This document shows, one piece after another, positions 1 through 11,450 of a DNA stretch of 64,000 nt. Each line of letters begins with the position of its first letter. Within the stretch, counting starts at the first letter, position 1. The position numbers were made by a program, and so were the translations under genes. Origin of the DNA: Colocasia esculenta (taxonomy: Eukaryota > Streptophyta > Magnoliopsida > Alismatales > Araceae); NCBI GenBank assembly GCA_014218235.1, contig CM024757.1, positions 143,605,371-143,669,370 of the forward strand, in the 5' to 3' direction. The notes under the pieces are model-generated. The model ran no database searches. It was not told the DNA's origin and was given only the letters and a program-made list of their open reading frames with translations.

Positions 1-2
1 AC

Positions 3-245
3 ACATACATTCTAGTTGCTGTTGATTATGTGTCCAAATGGATAGAGGCCATTGCCCACAAAACCAATGATCATAAGGTGGTTATCAAATTTGTTCAGAA
101 AAACATCTTTTCTAGATTTGGGTGGCCCAAAGCAATCATTAGTGATGGAGGACCTCATTTCATTAACACTCAGTTTAGGACCCTCCTAAGGAAGTATGGG
201 ATTACCCATAAGCTAGCAACACCTTACCATCCGCAAACCAGTGGC
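3..245 (+). pseudogene. Athila-type integrase, N-terminal half of a split gene
   Basis: This is the middle of a Ty3/gypsy integrase catalytic core, open at the left window edge. The frame from position 3 reads YILVAVDYVSKWIEAI, then SDGGPHF with a catalytic Asp, then the block HPQTSG just before the catalytic Glu. This wording is typical of the Athila lineage. The frame stops at 246, the first base of an inserted LTR, and resumes at 3478 with QVEVSNREIK when the insert and one copy of GTGGC are removed. The enzyme would have joined element cDNA to chromosomal DNA. It is dead here because the second Asp and the Glu are 3.2 kb apart. Upstream pol lies outside the window. Confidence 0.93.
241..245. 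repeat. Target-site duplication GTGGC, left copy
   Basis: GTGGC directly precedes the TG end of the solo LTR and recurs at 3473-3477 directly after its CA end. Five bases is the usual duplication made by a retrotransposon integrase. Removing the insert and one copy restores the integrase reading frame exactly. Confidence 0.93.
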
Positions 246-3200
246 TGAAACGCGCGCATTGTTGATTGTGCAATTCCGTTGTCTAGAGTTTCCTTGACAT
301 ATCAACAAGCTCACCTCCTCTAAACTGTCTCACAGACTAAATCACAAAAAGGAACTAGCACAATGGTGAGAACAGGTCATTTCCACGGAGAGGCTGAATA
401 AAGCTTGAATTAAACTACTTTGACTTGAAATCTCTATTCTATCAACAATGCATTAAAATGAATGTGTAATCAACACCGATCAAATTCCCCACACTTGACA
501 AATTATACTCAATGAAAGGACAAGTAGAATTGAGAACCAAAAGTTGGTATCACTGTACCCTCACAGCTCGAGGGATCAAATAAGTAGACAAAAATCTGAA
601 ATAGAAATTAAACTAAGATTGCACAACAATGCAACTCTAATTCTAAAATGATTTAAAATTTAAGGAAATGAGAAGGTGACAGAGCAAGAAGTATCAAAGG
701 ACATTATCAAACCAATGTAGCCATGTACCCCTATAGCTCAGGGATGAACAGTCATAACTCTCCACAAACACCGGATCACTACTCTCAAAGTTTAAGATTC
801 GAACAGAAACCAGAACAGAAATTAATTGTTGAACCAAACTCTCACTGTCATTACTGAGAACATGAATAAGAGCAAGATTAATAACACTAAGGAACTCCTA
901 AATACCTCGTGAACTCAAGACTACCTCCTGGATCAAACCACTTAAACACAGAAAAATAGACAAAAATTGCAGAAGAAGTTTAAGAAGCAACTGCCACCGA
1001 ATTAATCTAACTAAACATAACAAAACTGGAAATAGATTGCCCCTTTAACAGTAGCCAAAATCCATCAAATAGCAAAGAGCAATTCCCGGGAAAATCACAA
1101 ACTCCCTCTCCTGAGCAACCTTTAAACACCGAAGAAACAAGAACAATTCCTTGGAATTCCCCTTCCAACAGTAAGAAGAAAAATAAACTTCCAAACTAAT
1201 CACAACAATCGAACTGAAGAAATGGACAAAGCAATTTACCCATGGATCACCCTCCAGGCAATCTTAACACAGACGCAAATAAATAACACTGAATCAGGCT
1301 CTCCCAAACATAGAGGAAATAAAGAAACATACACACTGTATTGATCCCACTATTCCCAACAGAAATGAAAGAAGAAGAAAATTGTCGACACAGTATAGAA
1401 GAAGAAATCTAAAACTAAAAGTATAAACTCCATCTCGCCAAATTTGAACTAATGCTGAACAGATTAAAAGAATAATAACAAAGTCTTCTCTCCTCCGGGA
1501 GAACAGAACTCTCCTGATGCTTATAGCTCTCACAGAAGACAAAGGAAAATTAGAAATATAAACTTAAAATCACCAAAAATAGTAGAAGCAAATCTCTTCC
1601 CATGAGTTAAAGATGAAGAGATGGGAATTAAAATCCACTGAAATTCTGAACTCCGAAGCTCTCACAGCTCTCAAAAAAAAAAAAATCACAGTAGCATCAA
1701 CAGCGAAGAGAAGAACAGACCTACCTTCCCTCCATCAACCAACAACAAAGAATAAGTCGTCCAACCCTGCCCTATTGCTTGCAGAACACAGATGGAAGAT
1801 CACCTTCAAGATCTGAAATCTGAACTGGCCACAAGAATAATTCCAGAAAAAAAAAGAAATACTCATAGGAGAACTATCTCAAATGCTCAAAGCGAGAATA
1901 CAGAAATGGAAGAACAGTTAATCTCAACAGAAAATTGCACTGAAGAAATCGGTTTAAGAAATTTTGCACAGCAAAAAAAAAAAGAAAACAATCTCTCTGA
2001 ATCCATCTCTCTTATCCCAACTCACAACAACAGTCGAATTCCCTCTCCTACAGATGATGAACCAGAAAATTACATAAGAGAAGAAGAAGAAGAAATTTCT
2101 CCCATCTCCCGGATGCTAAACCCCAGCCCAAAAAAAAACAGTAGAACTCTCCCCAAAACTCTCACCCCGCTCTGCTCAAACAGGGAAACTACATAAAAAA
2201 TAGCAAGAAATTCTCCCAATCGAACCAGAGCCCCGGAGATGAGGACCTCGGGTCCTTTTATAGATGCCCGGGCGCCTCCTTCCCGCTTCCTGGATGCCGC
2301 CTTCACACCTCACCAGGATCGCCACATCAGCTGCTCTGCCTCGCGCTCCAGCCTCATGTGCTAGATCGCACACGAGCTTCCACCTTGGACACCTAGCAGG
2401 TCTCCCGCCGCCACCTCAGCTCAGCCTGGACACCATCTGGCTAGGCCCATCACCACAGCCACGCACGAGACCTCAGCCATGCCCAGCAGATCTCCCGTGC
2501 CCAGCAGATCATGCCCAGCCACATCACCAGGGCACCCAATAGCATCATCCGCATGGGCCATCGCTGCGCATCGCGCCGGCCTTCAGCAGGCCCGGCCTCT
2601 GCCACTGCCAACCAGATGCGCCAGCCTCGCCTTCCATCGCGCCAGCTCCCCTGGCAGCACCGCCTCAGCACCAGAGCGACATCGTCCCTGCCACCTCAGC
2701 CGGATACACACACCTCCATCAGACTCGGCCCACACCAGCGCCTTGCACACCCCCTGCCCGCGCCGCACAAAGCCGTACAGCACCACCTCGCCCAAGCCGC
2801 CTGGGCCTGGTTCTACTCGCCCCCTTCCTGCTCTGCATGGGCGCAAGCCCTGGTCGCTCCCAGGTCCAGCCGCACAGCACCAGGCGCGCCACAGCTCAGA
2901 GCTCCGCACAGCTCCCCTGCTGGCCGCCCAAAACCCCAGCACTGCCCTGCTTCCATCGGCCACCCAGCTGAACGCCTTCAGCTTCTTCAGGAACCTTCTA
3001 GCGAATGAGACAACATATAATGGAAAAAAGATGGTTAAATTAGTATTGGATTATTGTTTAAAAACATGTTTAAATGGGAATGGGGGTTGTGGCGTAATGT
3101 TTAAAAGTATTTTATTTATTTAATGGGTTGGGGTATGTGTCATTATGGTGTTGGGTGGAATATTTAAAAAAAAATATTTAATGGGATGGGGTGGGGTTTT

Positions 3201-3472
3201 AAAATTTTATTTATTTATTTATCCCTATTTATTTACCACTAAAGATATTTACAAGACTATTATTGTAACAATATTTATTTACAAATGACTTTTATTTTTC
3301 AAAGTGAATAAAGAAATGACTTATTTAAATGAAAATCTAACAACTAATATGTTCAAAAAATTATTTACAGATGAAATGAAAATTAACATCAAAATGCACA
3401 TTATTTATAGACAATGACTGTCTAAATTTAACTAAATGTATGAAATTTAACATAAAAATTTTGTAATTATCA
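246..3472 (-). mobile_element. Solo LTR of an Athila-family element
   Basis: The 3227-bp insert has TG/CA ends and a perfect 5-bp target duplication. Its reverse complement matches the LTR at 5174-7917 at both ends: the minus-strand start (TGATAATTAC, then the AAATTTCATACATTTAG block) and the finish (GCGCGTTTCA) correspond to 5174 and 7917. It shares the GC-rich core (about 2220-3000) and TATA box. No PBS, PPT or coding domain is inside, so it is a solo LTR, presumably left by LTR-LTR recombination. It is about 480 bp longer than its relative. Long open frames in the GC-rich core are Pro/Ala/Ser-rich composition artefacts. Confidence 0.9.
2255..2263 (-). promoter_or_regulatory. LTR core promoter, TATA box
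   Basis: The minus strand reads CTATAAAAG at the edge of the GC-rich block. The same nine bases occur at 6271-6279 in the plus-strand LTR, with matching surroundings (GGC-GCC box just upstream, a CCC-rich or GGCTCCC tail downstream). Conservation between two diverged LTRs supports a real Pol II core promoter. Confidence 0.7.
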
Positions 3473-3477
3473 GTGGC
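3473..3477. repeat. Target-site duplication GTGGC, right copy
   Basis: Right-hand copy of the 5-bp duplication flanking the solo LTR. It directly follows the LTR's CA end, and the integrase frame restarts right after it. Confidence 0.93.
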
Positions 3478-4086
3478 CAAGTGGAAGTTTCAAACAGGGA
3501 GATTAAGAACATTCTTCAGAAGTCGGTTAGGCTTGATAGGAAAGACTGGTCAGAAAGGTTAGATGATGCATTGTGGGCCTATCGAACTGCTTTCAAAACT
3601 CCCATTGGAATGTCCCCTTACCGGCTTGTCTTTGGAAAATCTTGTCATCTGCCCGTAGAACTTGAGCATAGAGCCTATTGGGCTATCAAACAGGTAAATC
3701 TTGATTTAGCCCAAGCTGGTCAACAAAGGACCCTGCATCTGAATGAGCTAGAAGAGCTCAGAAATGAAGCCTATGAAAGTTCCAAGATATATAAAGTCAA
3801 GGCCAAAGCTTTCCATGATAAACACATTCATAGAAAAACCATTCAAGTGCATGATAAGGTTTGGTTGTTTAATTCTAGGCTTCGTCTGTTTCTGGGAAAA
3901 TTGAAGTCCCGATGGGATGGTCCTTACACTGTTGTCAAAGTTTACGACAATGGTGCTGTCATCATTCTTGACCCTAAAACGAGACAATCATTCACTGTTA
4001 ATGGGCAGAGGTTAAAACATTTCTTTGAAAGCCCATCTTATGTAAAAATTGATTCTACCAAGCTAGCTGAGCCATATGAAGCCTAA
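3478..4086 (+). pseudogene. Athila-type integrase, C-terminal half
   Basis: Continues the split integrase. It opens with QVEVSNREIK, which carries the catalytic Glu. The integrase tail follows: WAYRTAFKTPIGMSPYRLVFGK, CHLPVELEHRAYWAIK, and the C-terminal DNA-binding region around VWLFNSRLRLFLGKLKSRW and GPYTVVKVYDNGAV. These phrases are characteristic of the Athila lineage. About 200 codons are open up to a TAA at 4084-4086, so only the solo LTR insertion disrupts the visible part. No chromodomain follows, as expected for Athila. Gag, protease and RT would lie left of the window. Confidence 0.92.
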
Positions 4087-5160
4087 TTGCGTCTGGCTGA
4101 AGACAATAAACTTAGCGCTTCTTGGGAGGCAACCCAAGTGTACAGATTTCCTTCATCAGGTAATTCTCTGTCTTACTTTCTTTTCCTGTGAATAAGTAAG
4201 GGGGGAGAGGTAGAAAAAGCATGCATTCATATCCTCGTCCCAACCATTACTTCATTTCTTTTTCTTGAGCTTGTACATATGCAAATAAAAATTTCACAAT
4301 GTTTCATCTTTGAATAAAAATGCGTGGCTTTGCGCATCCCAGACTAGGTGTATGATCTTTAACCATTAAAATTTTGTGGTTGTCACACTCCTTTGCAAGC
4401 ATCCATGTTAGGTAGCCTCTAGTAAATGATTACATGTACTTCTTGTCTACCTTATGTAAGGATTTATGGACAGAGGTTTTCATACACACACTACACAGCC
4501 ACTTAGACTAGCTGAACCTGAATGTAGCAAATTTGTCAAGGCTAGTAGGAGAGAGGTGATTGGTTTTCTCCCCTCCCCTTAAGTGAATTGTGAAGGAAGT
4601 AAAGGCGTGTGATCAAGGAACCTGACTGTCCATCCTTCCTTTAAGAGGAAAAGAAAAGAAAAGTAAAAAGCAAAAACAAAAGAAAATATATCCATGAAAA
4701 ATGCCCCGGATCTGAGTAAAGTTGGACTCGCTACTCTTGAAAAGTGATGGGTTGTGCAGCATTGTGGATGAAAAAGAAAAAATTCTGAGTGCACAAAGTG
4801 CAAATATAGGGGCAAAGTCCTCAGCTCAGAACGAAATAATCCTCAAGGAAGATGGGCAGAATGGAACTGAGAGAAACAACCCAATCTGACTGAGCAAAGA
4901 TCTTATTCACAATTCTTTTCTTCTCCCTCGAATTGATCTAATCTCAATTACTAGCTGAGGCTGAGGAAGCTTCAGAAGGGCTGATGTGAACTCTTAAGTG
5001 TGCTACCACTCGTGCACTAATTCCTTGCCATAAGCCTTTACAATTAGGAAAGACAAGTCTTTACATGAATCTTTTACATGATGGCTGGTTAGCATGAGAT
5101 ATTACATCTTCTAGTCCTATATTTTGAGTATTTTTTATTGCTAAGGGACTAGCAATGTTC
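4087..5160 (+). other. Athila 3' untranslated region between integrase and PPT
   Basis: About 1.07 kb with no long open frame and no recognisable env-like product. It opens with the conserved hairpin at 4121-4138 and then becomes AT-rich spacer with GGGGGAGAGG at 4201-4210. Many Athila elements carry an extra env-like ORF here; I see no trace of one. Confidence 0.75.
4121..4138 (+). promoter_or_regulatory. Conserved hairpin after Athila integrase
   Basis: CTTGGG-AGGCAA-CCCAAG forms a perfect 6-bp stem with a 6-nt loop, 34 bp past the integrase stop. A GGGAGGCAACCC motif just after integrase is, to my knowledge, common in Athila-lineage elements. Its role is unknown; transcript structure is my inference. 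Confidence 0.6.
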
Positions 5161-5173
5161 AAGTAGGGGGGAG
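5161..5173 (+). promoter_or_regulatory. Polypurine tract of the Athila element
   Basis: AAGTAGGGGGGAG is a near-pure purine run immediately before the TG start of the 3' LTR at 5174. It would prime plus-strand cDNA synthesis. Its position confirms the plus orientation of the element. Confidence 0.85.
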
Positions 5174-6270
5174 TGATAACGACACAATTTTTAGTGTTAA
5201 ATTTCATACATTTAGTTAAATTTAGACTTCAGTTGTTTGTAAATAATGTACATTTAGATTTTAAATTTGCATTCTATTCATGTATAGTTTTTGAACATTT
5301 TACTTAATTTTTAGGTAGAACACATAACTAGATTCGCATTTTAAAAATCAATGTCTTTTTGAATAAATTTACTAATAAAAGTGTTTTATCTTTTTCAGAT
5401 ATATCGTACATAAATAATATTTTCTCTTGCATTTTTTTTAAAACATCTTTTACATGTTAGTTTGTAATTAAAATAGATTTCAAATAAAATTTAATCCCCC
5501 TCACCAACACCCTCATGCCACATACCCCATCCAATCTTATTTACAAATATCCCACCCCACCCACTTATTCTACTTAAACAAAGTTTTTTTGTTTCTTTCC
5601 ACCAGGCCAAGCAGACGAATCTGCTGGAAGCTTCAAGAAAGGCTGGCCCTGCTGCTGTGGTCATTGGTGTGAAGCAGGAGCTAGGCGGTTTGTGCAGAGC
5701 AGCACAGGCGCGGAGGGTGTGCTGGGCGATGGCGCCCAGGAAGGCAGTGCGCAGCTGGAGGTGCGGCACCCAGGGCTGGGTGCGATGGTGGTGCTGTGCG
5801 GCTGGGATGTGTGAGATGGTGCAGCGCTACAGGAACTGTGAGGGCGGCCAGCGAGTGCAGATCTGCAGAGGCGGGCTGGTCTGCTGGACCAGCGCTACTG
5901 GGAGCTGAGATGCGCCCAACTGAGAGGGTGATTTGGGTGTACGGCTGGTGATGGCGGAAACTGCTGAGCTACCCAAGACAGATCTGCTAAGCGCGATGCA
6001 GGCGATGGGCTGAAGCTGCTGGGGCGTGAGGGTCTGCTGATGTGGCCAGATCCGGTGCGGTTCATGCGGCTGGTGGGAGGAGCCCCCGTGCGAAGAAGGT
6101 GTTGGAGGCCGGAGGAGGTGCACACCGGATTTGGAAGCTGGGCTGTGAAAGCGACCAGGTGTGCTGGCGGAGGAGCTGTGTGCGGGTCGGCTCTACTGAG
6201 GTGGCGATCAGAGAGCTGCTGAGGTGGTGATCCTGGTGCGAATTGGAGGAAGCAGAAGGCGCCTGGAAGC

Positions 6271-6279
6271 CTATAAAAG
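6271..6279 (+). promoter_or_regulatory. LTR core promoter, TATA box
   Basis: CTATAAAAG lies at the 3' edge of the GC-rich block and is conserved with the inverted solo LTR (2255-2263). Transcription would start about 30 bp downstream, near 6300, defining the R region. Confidence 0.7.
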
Positions 6280-7331
6280 GCTCCCAAAGGCCGCAGAGCA
6301 GGGTCTTGGTTGGTTGGATTTTTTTTAGAATTTCTAGCTTTTAAATTTTCAGTTCTTCCAGAGTTCTTAGGGGAGGGTTCGTCAGTAGAGAGTATTTGTG
6401 ATTTTTCTTATTCTTCCGGAGATCAGAGCTGTGGGGAATTTGTGGGATTTTCTTAGTTTTATTGTTCCATTTTCATTTGTAAGCCTTGAGATGGTGTTAG
6501 TTTAGCAATTGGGTTTCATTTTCTCGTCTTTCTGTTTGAGCAATCGATTCAGTAGAGTTAAATCTCTTGCTTCTTATGTGTTGAATTTTTCCATTTTTTT
6601 CTCTATTATGTTCTTCTTTGCTCTGTGAGGCCCCCAGAGGGGCTGCTGTGATTTTTAGGGATTTCATCCTCTCATTTGGGAGGATTTCGGCTGCTTCTGT
6701 GAGGATTGGAGTGGCATTTCTGTTTCAGTTCTGATTTCATTTCATCGGTGTTTAGGAGAAATAGATCTAGTGTTATTTGATTTCTTTCTATTCGTCTGGA
6801 AGGAGTTCATCAGATCTGTGTAGTTCAATAATTGTAAGAGTTCTTGTTCTCAAGCTGCGCCAGTGAGATTTCTGGGGGAAAATTTTCTGCCATTTTTGTC
6901 TTTATTTTTTTTTATATCTGTTCTTGGTTCAGATCTTGGAGGTATTCTTCCGTCTGTGTTCTGTAAGCAATTAGGAAGGGTTGGACGACTTCTTCTTTGT
7001 TGTTGGTTGATTGAGAGGAGATAGTTCTGCTTCTCCTCTTCACTGCTGCTGCTGCTACTGTGAGATTGCTCTTCTTGTGGGAGTCCTGCAACTGTGAGAG
7101 ATTGGTGGCGGCTGGCATCTGGTGCACCTGAGGAATCCCGGCGCCATGTGCAGCAGAGAAGGCACATAGCGACCAAGAACTCTTCCCTCTCTTGGTTCAT
7201 TCTGGGTTGTCTGGCATCCCGGAGGTAGCAGAGAACAATTAGCAGTTGAGAGATCACGGAGTCTGGCTCCTCATTTGTTTTTATTAATTTGAGTTGTCTG
7301 CTTCGTTAGTGTTCCTTTTGTTCTTTTGCTC

Positions 7332-7800
7332 TTCATCCCTCAAGTTGAGAGGGTACAGTGATCTGAACTCTCTTAGTTCATAATGTTCTCAGTGAAAATA
7401 ATGTTTAATTTGATCTGTCATCAAGAGTTTTTAGTTCAATTTTAACGCATTGATAATTGAAGTTCTGTGGGTGCTTAGTTGATTAGTGTCACAATAAATT
7501 TCTATTTCTTAATTTTCTGTTCGATCTTTGCGTTGTGAGGATAGTAGTTTGGTGTTTGTGGAGAATTACGATTACTAAGTGTTCATCCCTCGAGCTGTGA
7601 GGGTACATTGGTATCATATCTCTTTTCATTTCAATTCCACTTGTTCTTTCATTAAGTTTGATTTGTCAAGATTGTGAGGATTGGATCAGTGTTGTTTACA
7701 TATTCACTTTTAACGCATTGTCGATAATGATTTCAAGTCAAAGTAGTTTAATTCAAATTCTATTCGGCCTCTCTGTGGATATGACCTGTGCTCACCATTT
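7332..7800 (+). repeat. Tandem duplication inside the Athila LTR
   Basis: Two diverged direct copies about 250 bp apart. Unit 1 starts at 7332 (TTCATCCCTCAAGTTGAGAG) and unit 2 at 7582 (TTCATCCCTCGAGCTGTGAG). Both continue into GGGTACA and later TTAACGCATTG. The inverted solo LTR carries the same pair near 556 and 723, so the duplication predates both insertions. Confidence 0.75.
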
Positions 7801-7917
7801 TACTAGTTCATATTTACAATTTTAAATTTGTGAGACAGTTTAGAGGAAGTGCGCATTTTGACGTGTGCGAAGAACTCTGGACAACGAAGATGCACAGTCA
7901 ACTATGTCGCGCGTTCA

Positions 7918-9038
7918 CACGTCACACACAAACCACGTAAAGTCTCTCGTAACCACGTGCACTAGTAGTCCACTACACGTGAACACCACGTAAACACGTA
8001 AAGAACAGGCCAACTGCGTACCCAGTACGCTAGTCTCAGAAACCACGTGCGTTAGGTGCACCATAATTACCATTGCACCGCTCGATATTAACAATATTCA
8101 ATATATCAATATTTAAACCAAAAGCATGCTGACGGCAACATCGACTGCCGTCGATGGATATAAACGACAAGGTATTTGGCCGTTAATCTCCCAGCTGAAG
8201 AACCTGGCGTCAATCGATGTTGATGCCAAGCTCCTCAGCTACCAGTTCTCACAGAAACCATAGGCTGACTCCACAAGTGCCCTCCGCCCTAAAACCTGCG
8301 GAAAACACGAGGAAACACTTCCTCTAACATGCATGCATTCCAATCAAACCGAAACAACATGTTTCATTCTTCAAATTGCTCAAACCACCCATGTACCCCG
8401 CATGGATACCATTACCCAGAAACACAATTATCATGCAGATTCATGCTTTCCAATTGCATTATCACAACCTATAGGAACTAAAGGGATCATTCCCTACCTC
8501 AATACACGCTTAAACCTCCTAAATTCTCCCGATCCACATCGAACCCTCCACGAGCTCCTACGGCAATTACACCACGGTCTGGCGTTTCCTTGGCCGATTC
8601 GTCACCGTCTCGCGTTCCACATTCCTCCAATTATCCTTTTACAACCGTTGGAAGTAGTGGGAAAGCAAGAGGCATGAAAACAGGGCAAGGGAGAGGGAGA
8701 ATGGAGTGAGGGAACTATCCTCGGGCAGACCTATATTCTGCAGGTCGCACAGGTTGGCGTCAACAAGGCTGTCGCCAATCAGACTGCCAAGGTTAGACAT
8801 CCATATCCCTTGTCGCCAAGTTCATATAGTAAACGTCAACACATATGGACGCCAACAAGTCAACGACCACACCTGGCCGTCAACTCCTACTCAACTGCAG
8901 CAGGTCCTATTTTATCTCAGGACCAAACCTGCACCACACCTACACACACCACACGTCCAAACCACATTGGCCTCACAATGGCCATCACAACCATTACACA
9001 CATGATCCATAAGGATCCGAAAAGCACGCGACGTTACA
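7918..9038 (-). mobile_element. Truncated Tekay-like LTR (LTR-B)
   Basis: Read on the minus strand from 9038 it opens TGTAACGTCGCGTGCTTTTC, nearly the same as the plus-strand LTR-C start at 26,939 (TGTAACGTCGCGCGTTTTTC). Like the Tekay LTRs at 54,256 and 62,431 it carries GACGCCA/TGGCGTC motifs on both sides of a central leader-like section, and it has an AG|GTAGGG splice-donor-like site. It stops where the Athila LTR ends (7917), so Athila sequence probably interrupts it. No coding sequence is present. Confidence 0.6.
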
Positions 9039-10963
9039 TACGAGGACTTCGCCTACCGCCCCGTCTCCTCTGCCCGGCGCGCGCCCTGCCGCTGCTGAGA
9101 AGTCTCACCTGGGAAAAGGAGGGATGAGCTTCACAACAGAAGCTCAGTAGGGACTACCAATCTCCTACTGGCTCTAAACAGGCAGAAGAATATAAATATA
9201 AAATAAATGATAGCAGTTTATATCTTCTACCTACAACTGAAGTGCAGAAGCAAAACTACGACTTTCACGGTATGGAAAGTACACACAGTCGGAAGCTCCG
9301 TACGACTGCTCGTCATGACCACCACACGGCTAGCAAACACAGACAGAGGGGACTCCGCCTGGACAAGGAACACTAGCTATGGGAAACACTACCACTAGTA
9401 AGGGTCAGGTGCGTCCACCGACGTCTTATCCTCGACCCAGGTCCTGTCCCTCACATCTTCTCAGAGCGAGGTAGGACACAAAGTAACACAACAGTAGCCG
9501 CCGTAGTCTGGCCGGACTACGGTCTCACGCTTGGCCTCTCTAAGCGGTTCCGGGGCCGCAAAGAGCGAGGCCGTGAGAAGAAGGACTGGCTAGCCTACAC
9601 TGGGTAGAACTCCGATCGTCCTCAGTGTCCCAGGCCTAACTAAGAGAGTTCTACAAACGACTCAACGCCGCCGTCCAAACCACCATTTTTCCCTGAGCTC
9701 CAGAGTCCACCTGCTGGGTTTCCAACTCGAGCACACTCGTCACCCTGATTCCTCCCTCGAAGGTGCCCAAGAATGGGGGTCCCAGGCAATGGTAACAACC
9801 TCTCACACGGGACAAGCCCTCAAGTGCCGAGCACCGGGAGAAAGACTATTGTAGACCGCACTAGGGAACTAGCACAGGTGCCACAGGTATAGTAAAAGAA
9901 ACGGAAACGGTGAAGAGCGGGAACCTGTCTCACGGTTGGGGTCGCGACGTATCGGACCGTCGCGACCTGGTCGTGACATATCGGGCCGTCGCGACCAGGT
10001 CGCGACACCCAAGAGCGTCGCAATCTCGTCGCGACCGGCCAGCCGTCGCGACCAGATCGCGACCTTCACGATCGTCGCGATCTCAGACAGAGGGGGGTTC
10101 TAGAGCAACCCCTTCGAGAACCACCCCAAAAACGGGGAAGCAACCACATGAGGGGGAGGGGATCATGCTCAACATGCTAGAAAGCTGGAAAGCATCCAAA
10201 CCACCCATAAAAACCCCACAAACATGGATCTACACTCGAAGGGAAACCTCACTCAACCTCGAGGATGGAGTTCTCACACTCCCAAGCCCCAAGCCACAGA
10301 GAAACCATGATTAAGAGGGGGAAGGGAGCATGCTTTGGACGAGAGGATCAAGAGTCCCTACCTCCACGCGAAGAACAAACCCGCAGGAGCCTTCTCCCCT
10401 CCTCCTCGCACGACACGGCCATGGCACGACGGGACGACACCACCTCAACACGAACACCTCAAGCACCAAGAACTTCCACGAATCCGCAAGGAAAAAATGA
10501 GAGGGAAAGGAGAGGGAAGAAAGAGAGCTAAGAGGGCGAGAGGGGGAAATGGGGCGCGGCCTTGGGTTTTAACCCGGCGGCCTCCAGAACGTGATGGAAC
10601 AACATGTCGCGTTAACACTCTTGTCGCGACGCCCCTAGGCGTCTCGACCTTATTGCGATAGTCGCCTCTATCACGACCACGAAAAAGTGGGTCAAACCTT
10701 AAAGATCGGAAAAGCAATCGCGATGGGTGACCACGTCGCGTTCACGCGCGTGCGCCTGACACCCGACAGAGCCGTTCTGACAGAAAGGACACCGGTCACG
10801 TCTGTCAAAAGGGTCGTCACGAAGCCATCGGACGTCGCGACCACAACGCGACGGCCATACCATCGCAACAAGAATGCGACAGCCATGGTCGTCGCATCGC
10901 GATAGGGAGGCCGTCGCGACCCTGAGGACGGGGCCACAGGGCCCAAGGGGGCTGGGTCTTACA
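9039..10963 (-). mobile_element. Tekay-like LTR (LTR-A), lower end truncated
   Basis: Read from 10,963 down, it opens TGTAAGACCC, the usual start of Tekay/Del LTRs. It has a GC-rich leader, an AG|GTAGGG donor-like site near 10,361, a cluster of TCGCGA palindromes (9945-10,085), and an acceptor-like pyrimidine tract CCTCCTTTTCCCAG ending at 9109. Such a tract is a usual landmark near the 3' end of these LTRs. It abuts LTR-B at 9038/9039. Its start interrupts the 3' LTR of the Retand element at 10,964. No gag or pol is visible. Short open frames here are chance. Confidence 0.65.
9945..10085. repeat. Cluster of TCGCGA palindromes
   Basis: Eight TCGCGA palindromes, mostly inside GTCGCGAC, lie within about 140 bp of LTR-A. 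Looser copies recur at 10,600-10,920. LTR-C (27,600-27,725) has a similar cluster of four. The density is far above chance. Confidence 0.75.
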
Positions 10964-11287
10964 CCATGCCAGATCATTCAGATCGTAGTCTTAATGGCCA
11001 CAATTACTGGGTGCACGATCCTCAGACTTTGCCTAGTCTGCTACTACTCTAGCTGTTACACGAGTTACGTTCCCAAGAATCTCGTAGACACGTTGAGCTC
11101 CAGGTCATAATGGCCGAGCCGAGTAGGCTATCCATGCTCGAGCTGATGTTGTCGGACCAAGAGGTGTAGAGAGGTTGGTCTAGCCAACATTGGTTGTCGG
11201 CCTAGATGACAACAAAATCACTTGGTTCAAGCCACATCAGGATGTCGACTCTGATACTGTGGGAGGTCGGCCTAGCCGAGACTCTCA
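10964..11287 (-). mobile_element. Retand 3' LTR, partial
   Basis: About 320 bp closely matching 15,488 to about 15,805: both carry CCAGATC, AGTCTTAATGGC, GAGAGGTTGGTCTAGCCAAC and GGTTCAAGCCAC in the same order. Read on the minus strand it starts TGAGAGTCTCGG after the purine tract. The far half, including the TATA box, is missing because LTR-A begins at 10,963. CCATG (10,964-10,968) would be one copy of the LTR-A target duplication. Confidence 0.8.
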
Positions 11288-11302
11288 CCCCCCTCGATTC
11301 CC
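11288..11302 (-). promoter_or_regulatory. Polypurine tract of the Retand element
   Basis: On the minus strand GGGAATCGAGGGGGG directly precedes the TG start of the 3' LTR. It is the expected plus-strand primer site and fixes the element's orientation. Confidence 0.65.
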
Positions 11303-11450
11303 ACGCACCATCATGGTGCTCATCACCAGCTGCGTTGGTCAGAATCTGAGGCAATGCTCGGTCGCCAATCTGGGTTCGCCACATGCCAAGATATGGACCC
11401 TTTCCGAATACGATGAATATCAACCGTTGGATCTGATCAACCCCCCAACA

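Larger units (their letters stand above)
5174..7917 (+). mobile_element. 3' LTR of the Athila element
   Basis: The 2744-bp LTR begins TGATAACGAC right after the PPT and ends GCGCGTTCA. Both ends match the inverted solo LTR at 246-3472. It holds an AT-rich U3, a GC-rich block (about 5640-6280), a TATA box at 6271-6279, and a downstream part with an internal duplication (7332-7800). The 5' LTR lies outside the window, so its age and target duplication cannot be scored. It ends against minus-strand Tekay-like LTR sequence at 7918. Confidence 0.9.

Noticed and set aside
2264..3123. Long overlapping open frames on both strands in the GC-rich block
   Set aside because: Pro/Ala/Ser-rich in every frame, inside the solo LTR, not conserved as protein in the sister LTR (5640-6290).
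9847..10946. Several 65-130 codon frames in the TCGCGA-rich area
   Set aside because: CG-rich composition and palindromes open frames on both strands; no domain and no conservation in LTR-C.
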